This document shows positions 6,088 through 6,705 of a DNA stretch of 6,705 nucleotides, piece by piece; the stretch's first letter is position 1; every line of letters begins with the position of its first letter. Source of the stretch: Actinomycetes bacterium (GTDB lineage Bacteria > Actinomycetota > Actinomycetes > Actinomycetales > Microbacteriaceae). Position numbers and translations under genes: made by a program. The stretch spans positions 1 through 6,705 of the forward strand of contig JAEWJG010000444.1 of assembly GCA_023386675.1 (NCBI GenBank), in the 5' to 3' direction. The notes under the pieces were generated by a model that was not told where the DNA came from, searched no databases, and saw only the letters and a program-made list of their open reading frames with translations.

Positions 6088-6614
6088 CGCTGGTCGATCG
6101 CGGACTGGAGCGACTGGATGTAGCCCTCCGACGTGTAGGTCGCGCCCGACACCGTGTCGATGTTCGCGGACTGCGACGCGAGTGCCTCCTGCTGCAGGAT
6201 GGGGAGCGCCTGGTCGTTGATCTCGACGTCGCGGCCGTTCCCGTTCGGCGATTGCACCGTCTCCACGGCGGTGATCGTCGTTCCCGAGAACGTCACTTTG
6301 ACCTGCACAGGGCCGTAGCGCGTGTCCACGGCATTGCCGGTGACGACTGTGCTCGCACTGGAGGTCCCGCTCGAGGCGGAGGCGCTCGGCGACGGCGTGG
6401 CGGACGGGGTGGACGCGGCAGCCGAGGACGAGGGAGAGGACGCCGTGCTCGAGGACGTGCCCGCGCCGGTCGACCCGGAGGTCGTCGTGCTCGCCGCCGC
6501 CGGGGACGCCGCGACCTGCTCGCCCACTCCGTAGAGCTTGAGGCCGACGGTCGCGCCCATGACGACGAGGATGATGGTGAAGAGGGCTGTCCCCCGCCAG
6601 GAGTTGCTGCTCAT
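6084..6614 (-). CDS. Membrane-anchored FMN-binding domain protein (ApbE substrate)
   Basis: A 176-residue protein in three parts. Residues 9-29 form a hydrophobic anchor (TALFTIILVVMGATVGLKLY) after a short N-terminus MSSNSWRG. Residues about 37-92 are a stalk built almost wholly of Ser, Thr, Ala, Pro and Gly. Residues 94-176 are a minimal FMN_bind domain: TRYGPVQVKVTFSGTTITAV, then DVEINDQALPILQQEAL, then NIDTVSGATYTSEGYIQSL. DTVSGAT (153-159) matches the flavinylation motif D-x-x-S/T-G-A-T, making Thr159 the predicted FMN attachment site. The domain resembles the C-terminal part of NqrC/RnfG but is much smaller and stands alone. It should be an extracytoplasmic one- or two-electron carrier tethered to the membrane by a flexible stalk. 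It lies between a reductase C-terminus (ATGA overlap at 6611-6614) and apbE (ATGA overlap at 6084-6087), a typical donor-carrier-maturase order. The anchor could be a cleavable signal, though no convincing cleavage site or lipobox cysteine is seen. Confidence 0.9.
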   Translation of the reverse strand: MSSNSWRGTALFTIILVVMGATVGLKLYGVGEQVAASPAAASTTTSGSTGAGTSSSTASSPSSSAAASTPSATPSPSASASSGTSSASTVVTGNAVDTRYGPVQVKVTFSGTTITAVETVQSPNGNGRDVEINDQALPILQQEALASQSANIDTVSGATYTSEGYIQSLQSAIDQR

Positions 6615-6705
6615 GACATGCTCAGTTCTTCTCGGTGGATGAAGCGCTTCGGCATCCGGAGGATCCGGAGGGACGACTGGACGCGATCCGCCATCCCCTC
6701 CGGTC
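6611..6705 (-). CDS. C-terminal end of a ferredoxin/ferric reductase-like flavoprotein (partial)
   Basis: Only the last 30 codons and the TGA (6613-6611) are present; the frame is open to the window edge. The peptide begins PEGMADRVQSSLRIL and ends FIHREELSMS. The two edge bases fit a preceding Gly codon, so this reads as the (C)GPxGM motif, an amphipathic helix, a basic turn and the terminal IHxEE strand that close the NAD(P)-binding domain of the ferredoxin-NADP reductase superfamily. Proteins with a ferric-reductase-like membrane domain fused to such a domain are common partners of FMN-binding proteins and ApbE in actinobacteria, so that is the likely identity; a soluble reductase is also possible. 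Its stop overlaps the FMN-binding gene start as ATGA, marking it as part of the same operon and the likely electron donor. Confidence 0.68.
   Translation of the reverse strand, partial: PEGMADRVQSSLRILRMPKRFIHREELSMS
6654..6671. repeat. Short tandem repeat, 2 x 9 bp
   Basis: ATCCGGAGG occurs twice back to back (6654-6662, 6663-6671). It lies inside the reductase C-terminal coding tail and encodes the LRI-LRM step, so it is a whole-codon duplication and keeps the frame. Two copies only; probably of no consequence. Confidence 0.5.

Noticed and set aside
6339..6506. Serine/threonine-rich coding repeat as a possible mobile or CRISPR-like repeat
   Set aside because: There is no repeated DNA unit of constant length; it is simply the low-complexity stalk of the FMN-binding protein.

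Overview
The window is high-GC DNA with strong G/C bias at third codon positions, tightly packed genes, 4-nt start/stop overlaps and GTG starts. This points to an actinobacterium. The gene content and protein style suggest Microbacteriaceae (Leifsonia- or Microbacterium-like), but that is inference from general appearance, not a database match. No rRNA, tRNA, CRISPR array, insertion sequence or phage gene is visible, and coding covers nearly everything.

Left half (1-3429), a small catabolic unit: a PucR/CdaR-type regulator, truncated by the left window edge, reads leftwards. It is divergent from a rightward pair, a zinc-dependent (class III-like, AdhC/COG1062 type) alcohol dehydrogenase followed 29 nt later by a 12-TM APC-family permease. 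The 114-bp divergent spacer holds a 9-bp-arm inverted repeat, placed so that a bound protein could act on both promoters. The regulator promoter looks leaderless. The likely job is import of an amine, amino acid or amino alcohol and oxidation of an alcohol intermediate under control of the divergent regulator; the substrate cannot be read from the sequence.

Right half (3426-6705), a leftward operon in which every junction is a 4-nt overlap (ATGA, ATGA, ATGA, GTGA). In order of transcription: the last 30 codons of an NAD(P)H-dependent ferredoxin/ferric-reductase-like protein (window edge), a membrane-anchored FMN-binding protein with a flavinylation motif, an ApbE FAD:protein FMN transferase, an OmpR/PhoB-type response regulator and a sensor histidine kinase. 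The first three resemble the extracytosolic flavin electron-transfer modules known to associate with ApbE. ApbE would attach FMN to Thr159 of the membrane-anchored domain, and the upstream reductase would feed it electrons from NAD(P)H. The two-component pair, translationally coupled to the redox genes, probably senses an envelope or redox condition and controls the operon or its partners.

The two halves converge with overlapping stop codons (3426-3429), leaving no intergenic space. A 13-bp imperfect hairpin just inside the kinase 3' end is the only terminator-like structure there. The most interesting points are the flavinylation operon with its dedicated two-component system, the apparent lack of an export signal on its ApbE, and the operator-like palindrome upstream of the alcohol dehydrogenase.
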